64,000 nucleotides of DNA from Halopelagius longus (GTDB taxonomy: Archaea > Halobacteriota > Halobacteria > Halobacteriales > Haloferacaceae), in contig NZ_FNKQ01000002.1 in assembly GCF_900100875.1 (NCBI RefSeq), positions 682,001 to 746,000 on the forward strand. Reading direction: 5' to 3'. Of this stretch, positions 1-8,758 are shown piece by piece. Positions within the stretch are counted from its first letter, which is position 1. Every line of letters begins with the position of its first letter. A program made the translations under genes and the position numbers. The notes below the pieces were generated by a model, which saw only the letters and a list, made by a program, of their open reading frames with translations, was not told the origin of the DNA and searched no databases.

Positions 1-1215
1 GCCGGCCATCAGCGGCAGGCCCATGTAGCCGAACGCGCCGGCCACGAAGATGCCCGAGGTGACGGGCATCCGGTCCGCCATGCCGGACATGTCGCCCACC
101 ATGCGCGTGTGCGTGGTGTTGTAGATGACGCCGACGGCCATGAACATCAGACCGGAGATGAGGCCGTGAGCGACCATCTGGAACGTCGCGCCGCCGACGC
201 CGTACGTCGTGTACGCGACGAGTCCGAGGATGACGTACCCCATCGACGACACCGACGAGTAGGCGACGATGCGCTTGAGGTCCTGCTGGGCCAGCGCCAG
301 TATCGCGCCGTAGATGACGCTGACGACGGCGATGACCGCGATGGGAACGACGAGCGCCTGCGCCACGTCCGGCATCATCGTGAAGTTAAACCGGAGCAGG
401 GCGTACGTCCCCATCTTCAGGAGGACGCCCGCCAGCATCACGGACACCGGCGTCGGCGCTTCGACGTGAGCGTCCGGGAGCCACGTGTGAAGCGGGGCGA
501 CGGGCACCTTCACCGCGAAGCCGAGGAACATCGCCACGAAGGCGACGAGTTTCAGCGTCGCGGCGTCGAGCGCGCCGTAGCCGCCGAGTTCGCCGGCCCG
601 CAACGCCTGCGATATCTCGGGTAAGCCGAGCGAACTGACGGAGTCGCCCAGCCCGAACACGAGGGCGATGAAGCCGATGAACATCACGAGCGACGCGATG
701 TTCGTGTAGACGAAGAACTTGATAGCGGCGTACTTCCGGCGCGGACCGCCCCAGACGCCGATGAGGAAGTACATCGGCACGAGGACGGCCTCCCAGAAGA
801 TGAACCACACGAAGAAGTCCAGCGCCGTGAACACGCCCAGCAGGTTCGCCTCCATGAACAGCATGAGGCCGTAGAACTGCGACTGCCGGGACGTGATGGG
901 CGTCCACGCGCTGACTATCGCCAGCGTCGTGAGTATCGTCGTGAGGACGACCAGCGGCAGGCTGATGCCGTCGACGCCGACGTACCAGTTCAGGTCGAGT
1001 CCGCCCAGCGTGAGCCAAGTGAACTGTGTCTCGAACGCGATGGAACCGCCCAGGAGGGCGTTTCCGGTCGCGTCGAACTGTGACCACATGTAGAGGCTCC
1101 CGACGACCGGGAGCAGACTGAGCACGGCCGCCAACTCGCCGGCGTGTTGCCGCGGCGCGACGAACACGACCAGCGCGGAGACGAACGTGACTGCGATGAG
1201 CGCTTCGATTATCAT
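1..1215 (-). CDS. nuoM: NADH-quinone oxidoreductase-like subunit NuoM (3' end cut by window edge)
   Basis: Antiporter-like, proton-pumping membrane subunit of the complex I-type respiratory enzyme. The frame reads without a stop from the ATG at 1215 down to base 1, giving 405 codons, so the C-terminus lies outside the window. The translation is hydrophobic and carries hallmark NuoM segments: the lysine/glutamate-bearing helix region with WLPDAHVEAPTPVS and the later AYSSVSSMGYV stretch. Its ATG overlaps the nuoL stop in an ATGA, which points to translational coupling. NuoN is the expected next gene but is not visible. Family call very sure; completeness unknown. Confidence 0.95.
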   Translation of the reverse strand, partial: MIIEALIAVTFVSALVVFVAPRQHAGELAAVLSLLPVVGSLYMWSQFDATGNALLGGSIAFETQFTWLTLGGLDLNWYVGVDGISLPLVVLTTILTTLAIVSAWTPITSRQSQFYGLMLFMEANLLGVFTALDFFVWFIFWEAVLVPMYFLIGVWGGPRRKYAAIKFFVYTNIASLVMFIGFIALVFGLGDSVSSLGLPEISQALRAGELGGYGALDAATLKLVAFVAMFLGFAVKVPVAPLHTWLPDAHVEAPTPVSVMLAGVLLKMGTYALLRFNFTMMPDVAQALVVPIAVIAVVSVIYGAILALAQQDLKRIVAYSSVSSMGYVILGLVAYTTYGVGGATFQMVAHGLISGLMFMAVGVIYNTTHTRMVGDMSGMADRMPVTSGIFVAGAFGYMGLPLMAG

Positions 1216-3251
1216 ACGAACCACCCTCCGATGATGCCGAATCCGAGAAGCAACGCCGTCAGACCCAAGGTGAGGAGCGCGGCGTAGTTGCTCACGACAC
1301 CCGTCTGAATCCGACGGACGCGACTACCCGAGAGCAGGCTGACGCTGGAGACGCCGTTGACGACGCCGTCGACGACGCCGTTGTCGAACTTGTCCGCGGC
1401 GCGCGAAAGCGGTTGCACGACGCCGGTGGCCAGCCAGACCTGGTACTCGTCTTGGTAGTAGTTGTTGTACAGCGCCGTCTTGATGCCGCCGAGCTTGTCG
1501 GTGTGTTCCGTCGGCTCGGGGTCGTTGTACAGGAAGAACGCCAGCCCCGCGCCCGCGAGGGCGAGGGCCAGCGAGACGGCACCCGAGACGAGGGCGTCGA
1601 AGCCCGCCGCGTGGATGCCGGCGCCGAAGTCCGATTCGAGGACTTCGAGGTAGTGGTGGGCCGTCAGCCCGCTGAACCCGTGGTCGAGCCAGTCGTGGAG
1701 GAACGTCAGGTGCATGCCCGTCAGTTCCTCGACCGGCACCATGTTCACGAAGCCGATGACAGCGGCGAGGACGCCCAGCACCGCCAGCGGGAACTTGACG
1801 TTCCAGCCGACGCCGTGGGGGTTCCGCGCCGTCTCGGTCCGCGGCTCACCGTGGAAGGTGAGCATCACCATGCGGAACGTGTAGAAGCCGGTGAAGAACA
1901 CGGCGAGCAGGCCGAAGGCGTACGCGACGAGAAGCACCGTCCCGAGGCCGCCCTCGGTTCCGAGCCCGTGGTTGAGCGCCTCGAACAGCACCTCGTCTTT
2001 CGACCAGAAGCCCGAGAACGGGAAGATGCCGGCGAGCGCGAGCGACCCCGAGAGGAACGTCCAGTAGGTCACGGGCATCCGCTCTTTGAGACCGCCCATG
2101 TCCCACATGTTCTCGTTGTGGTGCATCGCGATGATGACCGACCCCGCGCCGAGGAACAGGAGCGCCTTGAAGAAGGCGTGGGTGAGCAGGTGGAACGTCG
2201 CGGCGACGTACCCGCCCGCGCCCAGCGCGAGCATCATGTACCCGTACTGCGAGATGGTCGAGTACGCCAGCACCTGCTTTATCTCCTGCTTGACGACGCC
2301 CATCGTCGCGGCGAAGAGGGCGGTGAAGCCCCCGACCAGAGCGATGATGGCGAGCGCCGTCGGCGAGAGCGCGTAGAAGCCGTACATCCGCGCGACGAGG
2401 TACACCCCGGCGGCGACCATCGTCGCGGCGTGGATGAGCGCGGAGACGGGCGTCGGACCCTCCATGGCGTCCGGGAGCCACGTGTGGAGGGGGAACTGCG
2501 CGGACTTCCCGACGACGCCGCCGAGAATCAGCAGTCCGACGACGGTGAACCACGTCTGCGGCGCGAAGCCGAACGTGTTGATTCCCTCCGCGGCGCCGGA
2601 CGCGAGCGCTTCCTCCGCGAGCGCCGGGAACGACTCCGCCCCGGAGAACTGCGCGGTGCCGAACGTCGCGAACACCGCGACGACGCCGACGAGGAAGAAG
2701 TAGTCACCGAAGCGGGTGACGAGGAACGCCTTCTTCGCGGCGCTCGGCGGTCCCCGCTCGCGGAACCAGAAGCCGATGAGGAGGAACGAACAGAGGCCCA
2801 CGAGCTCGAAGAACATGAACGCCATGAGCAGGTTGTCGGCGACGACGAACCCGAGCATGGAGGCGGTGAACAGGCCGAGCCCGGCGTAGTAGCGCGGGAG
2901 GCCGACCTCGCCCTCGTCGTTCATGTATCCGAGGCTGAAGATGTGGACCAGGAAGGCGATGAGCGTCACGATGACGAGCATCATCGCCGACAGCGGGTCG
3001 ATGAGGATACCGAACGTGAGCGTCAGCGCGTCCTGTGCGCCGGTGGCCCACGTGTAGATGGTCGTGTCGATCGTCTGTCCCTGACTGACGGCGAAGAACG
3101 TCGCCAGCGACAGTACGAGCGAACCCGCAGTCGCGGCGATGCCCGCCAGCGCGCCGCCCTTCGGCAGGCGGTTGCCGAGGAAGAGGGCGACCAGGAACGA
3201 GACGAACGGCAACAAGACGATCGCCGGTGTGAAGTCGAGTATTCCTGCCAT
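1212..3251 (-). CDS. nuoL: NADH-quinone oxidoreductase-like subunit NuoL
   Basis: Largest antiporter-like membrane subunit of the complex I-type enzyme; it contributes one proton channel and, in known structures, the long lateral helix. The 679-residue length is normal for NuoL. Visible signatures include the FPLHTWLPDAMEGPTPVSAL block in the first half, the AYSTISQYGYMMLALG segment after it, and a hydrophobic C-terminus following a charged loop. It begins one base after the nuoK stop and ends in an ATGA overlap with nuoM, so it belongs to the same transcript. Recognition is secure. Confidence 0.96.
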   Translation of the reverse strand: MAGILDFTPAIVLLPFVSFLVALFLGNRLPKGGALAGIAATAGSLVLSLATFFAVSQGQTIDTTIYTWATGAQDALTLTFGILIDPLSAMMLVIVTLIAFLVHIFSLGYMNDEGEVGLPRYYAGLGLFTASMLGFVVADNLLMAFMFFELVGLCSFLLIGFWFRERGPPSAAKKAFLVTRFGDYFFLVGVVAVFATFGTAQFSGAESFPALAEEALASGAAEGINTFGFAPQTWFTVVGLLILGGVVGKSAQFPLHTWLPDAMEGPTPVSALIHAATMVAAGVYLVARMYGFYALSPTALAIIALVGGFTALFAATMGVVKQEIKQVLAYSTISQYGYMMLALGAGGYVAATFHLLTHAFFKALLFLGAGSVIIAMHHNENMWDMGGLKERMPVTYWTFLSGSLALAGIFPFSGFWSKDEVLFEALNHGLGTEGGLGTVLLVAYAFGLLAVFFTGFYTFRMVMLTFHGEPRTETARNPHGVGWNVKFPLAVLGVLAAVIGFVNMVPVEELTGMHLTFLHDWLDHGFSGLTAHHYLEVLESDFGAGIHAAGFDALVSGAVSLALALAGAGLAFFLYNDPEPTEHTDKLGGIKTALYNNYYQDEYQVWLATGVVQPLSRAADKFDNGVVDGVVNGVSSVSLLSGSRVRRIQTGVVSNYAALLTLGLTALLLGFGIIGGWFV

Positions 3252-3252
3252 G

Positions 3253-3555
3253 TTACCACCTCATCGTCGTTGCTTCGGTCACGTCGACGCCGTCGAAGTT
3301 GCGGTAGAGGACGAGCACGATGCCCAGTCCGATCGCGACTTCGGCGGCGGCGAGCGCCATCGTGAACAGCGCGAACGTCTGTCCCGTGACGTTCCCCCAG
3401 ACGAAGGAGAACGCGACGAGGTTGATGTTCGCGGCGTTCAACATCAGTTCGACCGACATCAACAGCAGCAGCGCGTTGCGCCGCGTGAGGATGCCGAACA
3501 GGCCGATACAGAACATCGCGGCCGACAGGAGGAGGTAGTACTGCGGCGGGACCAT
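3253..3555 (-). CDS. nuoK: NADH-quinone oxidoreductase-like subunit NuoK
   Basis: Small membrane subunit of the proton-translocating arm (100 residues, the standard size). Three hydrophobic helices are visible: [18 protein letters not shown], then the segment [20 protein letters not shown], and a third helix containing [19 protein letters not shown]. The two conserved membrane glutamates of the family (in the VEL and AAAEV contexts) are present. The ATG shares one base with the upstream nuoJ2 stop. Recognition is secure. Confidence 0.95.
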   Translation of the reverse strand: MVPPQYYLLLSAAMFCIGLFGILTRRNALLLLMSVELMLNAANINLVAFSFVWGNVTGQTFALFTMALAAAEVAIGLGIVLVLYRNFDGVDVTEATTMRW

Positions 3556-3923
3556 CAGTCCTCCCCCTCCCCGTCGTCGAAGAGCGCTCGTTTTATCTTT
3601 CGGCCGCCGTCGGCCAGAAGCACCGTCTCGGCCTGTCCTTCGTCACCCTCGTGCTTCGCGAGGTGGAGTGCGCCGTCGAGAGCCACGTCGAGCGTTATCG
3701 CCATGACGATGAACGCGACGAGGAAGCTCTCTCCCGGCACCTGTCCGAACCCGAGGTTGAACATCGCGTAGCCGATGCTGGCCGTGATGTTCACGTCGCC
3801 GAACCCCTGCGGTTGCGGGAACGCCGACGTGAGGAACGCGGCGGCCATCACGACGAACAGTCCGACTGCGGCCAGACCGGGTATCAGGTGCGACCCGAGC
3901 TTCAGTTCCGGTTTGGTTGTCAT
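3555..3923 (-). CDS. NuoJ C-terminal part encoded as a separate gene (NuoJ2)
   Basis: 122-residue protein with two clear hydrophobic helices and a charged, acidic C-terminal tail of about 40 residues. Its position, directly after an 86-residue protein that ends where the N-terminal three helices of NuoJ would end, shows that subunit J is split into two genes. The start overlaps the upstream nuoJ1 stop as ATGA, so the two halves are probably made together. Split J genes are known in haloarchaea; which residues replace the canonical J helix contacts cannot be judged without a structural alignment. Confidence 0.85.
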   Translation of the reverse strand: MTTKPELKLGSHLIPGLAAVGLFVVMAAAFLTSAFPQPQGFGDVNITASIGYAMFNLGFGQVPGESFLVAFIVMAITLDVALDGALHLAKHEGDEGQAETVLLADGGRKIKRALFDDGEGED

Positions 3924-4180
3924 GTGCTACTCACCTCCGCTTCTGTTCGCGTCAGCATCACGGCGAACGTGATGAGTATGAGGACCCCGCCCACGTAGAC
4001 GAGAATCTGCATGGCTGCAAGGAACTCCGCTTGCAGCATCACGTAATGCACCGCGACGCTCAGGAGCGCGCCCCCCAGCAAGAGTGCGGAGTGCCAGATG
4101 TCCCGCACGAGGACGACGCCCAGGCTGCAGCCCACGGTAACGAGGGCGAACAGCGCGAACGCGATGGTTTCATAAACCAT
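3920..4180 (-). CDS. nuoJ: NuoJ N-terminal part encoded as a separate gene (NuoJ1)
   Basis: 86-residue membrane protein with three helices. The middle and last contain the recognisable NuoJ motifs: HSALLLGGALLSVAVHYVML followed by the Y-V-G-G-V-L segment, where the family places its pi-bulge helix (YVGGVLILITFAVML). A good Shine-Dalgarno-like AGGAG precedes the ATG by about nine bases. It is the first gene after a 112-base gap that separates it from nuoI, while the rest of the operon is tightly overlapped. It needs nuoJ2 to make a full J subunit. Confidence 0.9.
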   Translation of the reverse strand: MVYETIAFALFALVTVGCSLGVVLVRDIWHSALLLGGALLSVAVHYVMLQAEFLAAMQILVYVGGVLILITFAVMLTRTEAEVSST

Positions 4181-4292
4181 TGTTTGTGTCTCCTTGAGGA
4201 ATCCTTTTGTAGATTTCGAGAACGTCCGAACGGGGAACCGAGCCGGTTCGTCCGCGGACGTCTACGTTCGGTGAAGCGACCTCGCGGTCACC
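4181..4292 (-). other. Gap inside the nuo operon with small hairpin
   Basis: This 112-base stretch is the only sizeable break between the nuo genes shown. On the coding strand, just after the nuoI stop, GACC and GGTC (4286-4289 and 4278-4281) pair around a GCGA tetraloop, with weaker outer pairing GGT/ACC. The other end holds the Shine-Dalgarno-like AGGAG for nuoJ1. No reading frame is evident. It could be an RNA-processing or attenuation point separating nuoA-I from nuoJ-N; that function is inferred. Confidence 0.35.
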
Positions 4293-4754
4293 TCACTGGT
4301 AGTCGACTTCGCCCTCTCCCTCGCCGATCCACGCGTCGCGGTCGGGATTCCGGGAGTTGAGTGGGTCGATGTCCTTGTACCACGGGACGTTCTTCAGCTG
4401 CTCTTTGTTGTACACGAAGTCGTCCTTCGTGTCCGCGGTGAACTCGAAGTTCTGCGTGAGCAGGATGGCGTCTACGGGGCAGACCTCCTCGCACAGTCGG
4501 CAGTAGATGCACTGCCCGATGTGGAGGTTGTACTGCTCCCCGTTGCGCTGTTCGTCCTGAATTATCTGGATCGTGTCGTTCGGACAGACGTTCTCGCACT
4601 GGCGGCACCAGATACAGCGCTCTTGGCTGAACTTGTGCACGCCGCGGAAGCGCGGACTCACTTCGGGCGCGACGTCCGGGTACTCGACCGTGAACGTCTT
4701 GCCGTCCAATGCGTGCTTCATCGTCGTCGCCATGCCTTTCAGTATTCCAATCAT
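4293..4754 (-). CDS. nuoI: NADH-quinone oxidoreductase-like subunit NuoI (two 4Fe-4S clusters)
   Basis: Ferredoxin-like 153-residue subunit that relays electrons through two [4Fe-4S] clusters (N6a/N6b) towards NuoB. Both cluster motifs are complete: C47-x2-C50-x2-C53-x3-C57 and C82-x2-C85-x2-C88-x3-C92. The start chosen is the ATG at 4754, which overlaps the nuoH stop as ATGA; the open frame extends far upstream antisense-like within nuoH and is not coding there. No NuoE, F or G genes accompany it, so the electron donor for this chain is not NADH via the usual module. Confidence 0.95.
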   Translation of the reverse strand: MIGILKGMATTMKHALDGKTFTVEYPDVAPEVSPRFRGVHKFSQERCIWCRQCENVCPNDTIQIIQDEQRNGEQYNLHIGQCIYCRLCEEVCPVDAILLTQNFEFTADTKDDFVYNKEQLKNVPWYKDIDPLNSRNPDRDAWIGEGEGEVDYQ

Positions 4755-5839
4755 GCGATCACCCCCACGATTATGGCCGTGAGAACCAGGTTGGCGAAGG
4801 AGAGCACGAGCATCCCCTTCCAACCGACTTCGATGAGCTGGTCGATGCGGAGGCGCGGAATCGCCGACCGCGCCCACTGCGTGAACAGGAAGAACGCCCA
4901 GATCTTGATGATGAACCAGACGATGCCCGGCAGGACCGGCCCCGCGGGACCGCCGAGGAACAGCAGCGCGACGAGCGCGCCGCCGAGGAAGATGTGGATG
5001 AACTCCCCGAGGTAGATGAGGACGAAGTAAACCGAGGAGTACTCCGTCTGGTACCCGGCGACGATTTCGGTCGGCGCCTCCGGAATGTCGAACGGGTTCC
5101 GTCCGATTTCGGCGAGGTTCGCCAGCATGAACAGCGCGAACGCGAACGGGTTGACGAACGCGAACCACTGCGGAATCGTCACGCCGGCGACGGTGAGAAG
5201 CGGTTCGGCCTGCACCGCGACGACTTCGCTCGGTCGCAGCGTGCCGGTGAAGATGATCACCGACGCCGCCGTGACGATGAGCGGAATCTCGTACGCGATG
5301 TTCTGCGCGACGGCGCGGAGGCCGCCGAGGAGCGAGTACTTGTTGTTCGAGGCGTATCCGCACATCACGAGGCCGAGCGACGCGATGGAGGAGGCGGCGA
5401 ACGCGAACACGACGCCCGTCTCGGGGTCGGCCAGTTGGATGCCGCTCCCCATCGGGATGACCGCAAAGCCCAGAAGTGCGGAGAAGGGGACGATAAGCGG
5501 CCCGAGGTCCCACGCCGGACGGTCGACTCCCTCGGGGACGATGAGCTCCTTCGACAGCAGACGGACGGCGTCCGCGACGATGATGAGCAGGCCGAACGGC
5601 CCGATGCGGTTGACCGCGATGCGGTCCGTGAACGCCGCGGTTATCTTCCGCTTTGCCCACGGTCCGGCGACGGCCGTCATCGCGAGCATGATGTTGGCGA
5701 TGAGGAACGCCCCGATGAGTCCGCCGACGATGTCGCCGACGATGCCGGAGAGTCCGAGCAGGTTCGCTATCGTCTCCGGCAGGAGAACGGGGTCGTTCCC
5801 GCCGCCCCCACCGCTCTGGAGGAGGACCGTCGCGGACAT
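4751..5839 (-). CDS. nuoH: NADH-quinone oxidoreductase-like subunit NuoH
   Basis: Membrane subunit that forms much of the quinone-binding chamber at the junction of the two arms. 362 residues with about eight to nine hydrophobic helices. Family signatures are visible: the segment after the second helix with NRIGPFGLL, the loop EIGRNPFDIPEAPTEIVAGY followed by TEYSS, and a C-terminal half typical of NuoH. Its ATG shares one base with the nuoCD stop (TGATG), and its stop overlaps nuoI. Recognition is secure. Confidence 0.96.
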   Translation of the reverse strand: MSATVLLQSGGGGGNDPVLLPETIANLLGLSGIVGDIVGGLIGAFLIANIMLAMTAVAGPWAKRKITAAFTDRIAVNRIGPFGLLIIVADAVRLLSKELIVPEGVDRPAWDLGPLIVPFSALLGFAVIPMGSGIQLADPETGVVFAFAASSIASLGLVMCGYASNNKYSLLGGLRAVAQNIAYEIPLIVTAASVIIFTGTLRPSEVVAVQAEPLLTVAGVTIPQWFAFVNPFAFALFMLANLAEIGRNPFDIPEAPTEIVAGYQTEYSSVYFVLIYLGEFIHIFLGGALVALLFLGGPAGPVLPGIVWFIIKIWAFFLFTQWARSAIPRLRIDQLIEVGWKGMLVLSFANLVLTAIIVGVIA

Positions 5840-7506
5840 CAGCGGTCCACCTCGCCGAGGATGATGTCGAGGCTACCGAGGCTGGCGATCATGTCCGGGA
5901 TGTACTCGCCGTTGGACATCTCCGGCAGCGTCTGGAGGTTCGAGAAGCACGGACTGCGAATCTTGAACCGCGCCGGCTTCTCGGTGCCGTCCGCGCGCAT
6001 GTAGATGCCGAGTTCGCCCTTCGCGCCCTCGACGGCGCGGTATATCTCCGTGTCGTCGTCCGGGCGGAGCGTCCGCGGGACGTTCGACTGGATGTCGCGC
6101 TCGTCTTCGGGCCAGTCTTCGAGCAGGTCGACGCACTGCTCGATTATCTTCGCTGACTGCTCGACTTCGCGCATGCGCACGAGGAGGCGCGAGAAGTTGT
6201 CGCCGCCTTCTTCGGTGACGACGTCCCACTCGAGTTCCTCGTAGTAGCCGTAGGGGTCGTCGCGGCGCAGGTCGTAATCGACGCCCGACCCGCGCGCGAC
6301 GGGACCGGTCGCGCCGTAGGACTTCGCGACGTCCTCGGGGAGGACGCCCGTCCCTACCGTCCGAGTCTGCAGAATCTCGTTCGAGGTGATGAGGTCGTGG
6401 TACTCCTCCAGCGCCGTCGGCAGGTCGTCGAGGAAGTCCCGAATCTTCCCGAAGAACTCCTCGCGGGGTTCGGGGAGGTCCCAGACGACGCCGCCGAGGC
6501 GGAAGTAGTTGAACATCATCCGCTGGCCGGTGAGGTCCTCTAAGATGTTCTGGACCTTCTCGCGGTCCCGCATCGCGTACATGAAGATCGCGGTGAAGTC
6601 GCCGTAGATGTCCAACGCGAACGTCCCCACCGCGAGCATGTGAGAGGCGATGCGGCACAGTTCCGCGCTCATCGTCCGGATGACCTGCGCGTACTCCGGC
6701 ACGTCGATGTCCGCGAGGTCCTCCGCGGCGCGCGCGTACGCCCACTCGTTGAGCAGTCCGGCCGAGGCGTAGTCCCACCGGTCCGGGTACGGCATAATCT
6801 GGTGCCGGTAGGTCCCGTTCTGGCAGAGTTGCTCCTCGCAGCGGTGGAGGTAGCCGATGTCGGGTTCGACGTCGGCTATCTGCTCGCCGTCGAGGACCGT
6901 CTTCACGTGGAGGACGCCGTGGGTCGCCGGGTGGTGCGGCCCGACGTTGATGTACATCGTGTTGCCGTCCTCGTCCCGGTGGTCCTCCTGCAACGGGTTC
7001 GCGTGCTCTTTGAGCGTGACTATCTGCGGCCGGTCCTGGTCGTAGTCCATCGACAGGGGGTGGCCCTGCCACGTCTCCGGGAGGAGGATGCGACGCAGGT
7101 CCGGGTGGTCGTCGTACTCGATGCCGACGAGGTCGTACGCCTCCCGTTCGTGCCAGTCGGCCGTCCGGTAGACGGGTTCGGCGGACTGACTCCGCGGGTC
7201 GTCCTTCGAGGTGGGTACGACGACGCTGACCTCCCGCGTCCGGTCGTCGTAGCTCGTGAGGTGGTAGATAGACTCGTAGCGGTCCTCGTACTCCTCGGCG
7301 GTGACGCAGGAGAGGTGGTCGAAGTCCGCCTCGTCGCGGAGTTTGAACAGCGCCTCCTGTACGTCGTCCGGGCGGACGACGAGTCCGGGCGCGTTCACGT
7401 GTTCCTCGCGACCGATGACGAGGTCGCCGAGCAGGTCGGCGAGCTCGTCGCCCGTCGTCGGAACGGCCGAGACGCTCTCGGGAGTCTGCTGTCGTTCCAG
7501 GCTCAT
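5839..7506 (-). CDS. nuoCD: Fused NADH-quinone oxidoreductase-like subunits NuoC and NuoD
   Basis: 555-residue fusion. Roughly residues 1-165 match NuoC (30-kDa subunit), with the YDLVGIEYDDHPDLRRILLP motif near the end of that part. From about residue 185 the NuoD (49-kDa, [NiFe]-hydrogenase-like) domain begins with NVGPHHPATHGVLH and continues through the quinone-site region to a C-terminal FSNLQTLPEMSNG segment. The IGYLHRCEEQLCQ segment takes the place of the usual LHRGIEK, as in other halophiles as far as I recall. Coupled to nuoB by ATGA and to nuoH by TGATG. Function: quinone reduction site with NuoB. Confidence 0.95.
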   Translation of the reverse strand: MSLERQQTPESVSAVPTTGDELADLLGDLVIGREEHVNAPGLVVRPDDVQEALFKLRDEADFDHLSCVTAEEYEDRYESIYHLTSYDDRTREVSVVVPTSKDDPRSQSAEPVYRTADWHEREAYDLVGIEYDDHPDLRRILLPETWQGHPLSMDYDQDRPQIVTLKEHANPLQEDHRDEDGNTMYINVGPHHPATHGVLHVKTVLDGEQIADVEPDIGYLHRCEEQLCQNGTYRHQIMPYPDRWDYASAGLLNEWAYARAAEDLADIDVPEYAQVIRTMSAELCRIASHMLAVGTFALDIYGDFTAIFMYAMRDREKVQNILEDLTGQRMMFNYFRLGGVVWDLPEPREEFFGKIRDFLDDLPTALEEYHDLITSNEILQTRTVGTGVLPEDVAKSYGATGPVARGSGVDYDLRRDDPYGYYEELEWDVVTEEGGDNFSRLLVRMREVEQSAKIIEQCVDLLEDWPEDERDIQSNVPRTLRPDDDTEIYRAVEGAKGELGIYMRADGTEKPARFKIRSPCFSNLQTLPEMSNGEYIPDMIASLGSLDIILGEVDR

Positions 7507-8207
7507 GGTGAATCAGCCCAGTTGTATCTCATGATGAGTTCGTCTTCGTCGATCTGTTCGGCGAGCTTGTCGACGATCTCGTCGCGCTGGAGGTCGCCGA
7601 ACTGTTCGAGCTCGTACGGCTTCACCGTCACCGGCGAGGACTCGCCGTTGGCGATGCGCTCTTGGAGTTTGACGACGCCGTAGACGAGCGCTTCGGGGCG
7701 CGGCGGGCATCCCGGAACGTGGATGTCCACGGGGATGACCTCTTCGGCCCCCTTGATGACGTTGTAGCCCTCTTGGAACGGGCCGCCGGAGATGGTGCAC
7801 GACCCCATGCCGACGACGAACTTCGGTTCGGGCATCTGGTCGTACACGCGCTTCATCCGCGGGGCGAACTTCGAGACGATGGTCCCCGGCACGATGATGA
7901 CGTCGGCCTGTCGCGGCGACGCCCGGGGGACGCCCGACCCGAACCGGTCGAGGTCGTGCTTCACCGCGTACGTGTGCATCATCTCGATGCTGCAGCAGGC
8001 GATACCGAACTGCAGCATGAACATCGAGGACCCGCGGACCCAGTTCATGAACTTGTCGAACTTCGTGAGGATGAACGGCGAGGAGCCGAACGCCTCCCGA
8101 AGCTTCGAGTTGAAGCGGTCGTCCGCACCCGTGATTCGGGCGTCCTGTGTCTCGTTCTGTACCCTACTGTTGTCCGTGACGAAAGGTCGGTTGTGTTCGC
8201 TACTCAT
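7503..8207 (-). CDS. nuoB: NADH-quinone oxidoreductase-like subunit NuoB (N2 cluster)
   Basis: Carries the terminal [4Fe-4S] cluster N2 that hands electrons to quinone. Cysteine ligands are visible as the tandem C71-C72 in GIACCSIEMM, C137 in MGSCTISGG and C167 in VPGCPPRPEA. The start at 8207 is preferred over one 23 codons upstream because it forms the ATGA overlap with the nuoA stop, the same coupling seen at neighbouring junctions. The protein is 234 residues with a polar N-terminal extension of about 30 residues. Confidence 0.95.
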   Translation of the reverse strand: MSSEHNRPFVTDNSRVQNETQDARITGADDRFNSKLREAFGSSPFILTKFDKFMNWVRGSSMFMLQFGIACCSIEMMHTYAVKHDLDRFGSGVPRASPRQADVIIVPGTIVSKFAPRMKRVYDQMPEPKFVVGMGSCTISGGPFQEGYNVIKGAEEVIPVDIHVPGCPPRPEALVYGVVKLQERIANGESSPVTVKPYELEQFGDLQRDEIVDKLAEQIDEDELIMRYNWADSP

Positions 8208-8617
8208 GTTTGTCTCTCTGTCTTCCGACGGTTCGCAAGCGGGCTTTTGACCCACCTGATAGCGCCGTTGCGCCACGCCCAGACCAAGCCGACGACGAGG
8301 ATGCCGATGAATACCAGCATCGGCAGCAACACCTGCGTCAAACTAGCACCCTGGGCCAACGCGGAGCGGTAGATGACCGTCCACGGAAATAGGAGAACGG
8401 TTTCGATGTCGAACACGAGGAACAGCAGCGCGACCATGTAGTACTGGATGTTGAACTGGACGCGCGCCGTACCCGTGGGTACCTCACCGCTCTCGTAGGT
8501 GGCGCTCTTCCCTTGTTCCGGCACTGTTGGACGCAGGAGCGCCGACACCGCCATCATCCCCAGCGGGATGCCGACGCCGACGAGGCCCAACGCACCGATT
8601 GCGATCCAATCACTCAT
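8204..8617 (-). CDS. nuoA: NADH-quinone oxidoreductase-like subunit NuoA
   Basis: First gene of the operon; 137 residues with three hydrophobic helices. The second-helix signature with YESGEVPTGTARVQFNIQYY before VALLFLVFDIETVLLFPW is diagnostic of NuoA. A Shine-Dalgarno-like AGGAG lies about eight bases before the ATG, and a TATA-like box lies 40-47 bases upstream, so this operon appears to have a short leader rather than a leaderless mRNA. Confidence 0.95.
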   Translation of the reverse strand: MSDWIAIGALGLVGVGIPLGMMAVSALLRPTVPEQGKSATYESGEVPTGTARVQFNIQYYMVALLFLVFDIETVLLFPWTVIYRSALAQGASLTQVLLPMLVFIGILVVGLVWAWRNGAIRWVKSPLANRRKTERQT

Positions 8618-8625
8618 ACCGTAGT

Positions 8626-8664
8626 CTCCTGACGTTCGTGGGTTAGAAGGCTCCCCCTATAAGC
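8626..8664 (-). promoter_or_regulatory. nuo operon promoter and ribosome binding site
   Basis: On the minus strand a TATA-like GCTTATAG occupies 8657-8664 and AGGAG occupies 8626-8630, eight bases before the nuoA ATG. Spacing predicts a transcription start near 8632-8636. This is the only clear promoter before the operon; the 141-base gap to purE holds nothing else I recognise. Confidence 0.55.
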
Positions 8665-8758
8665 GTTGATTTTGGCGCCTCTCGCGGTTTCGGGGGGCTC
8701 ATATGGCCGAAGCCCTAAGGACGAACGGACTGCTTCTCGAACCGTCTCTCTGCGGCGG

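Noticed and set aside
4709-6004. Long plus-strand frame opposite nuoH and nuoCD
   Set aside because: Arg/Asp-rich low-complexity product typical of a shadow of high-GC genes; the nuo genes on the other strand are certain.
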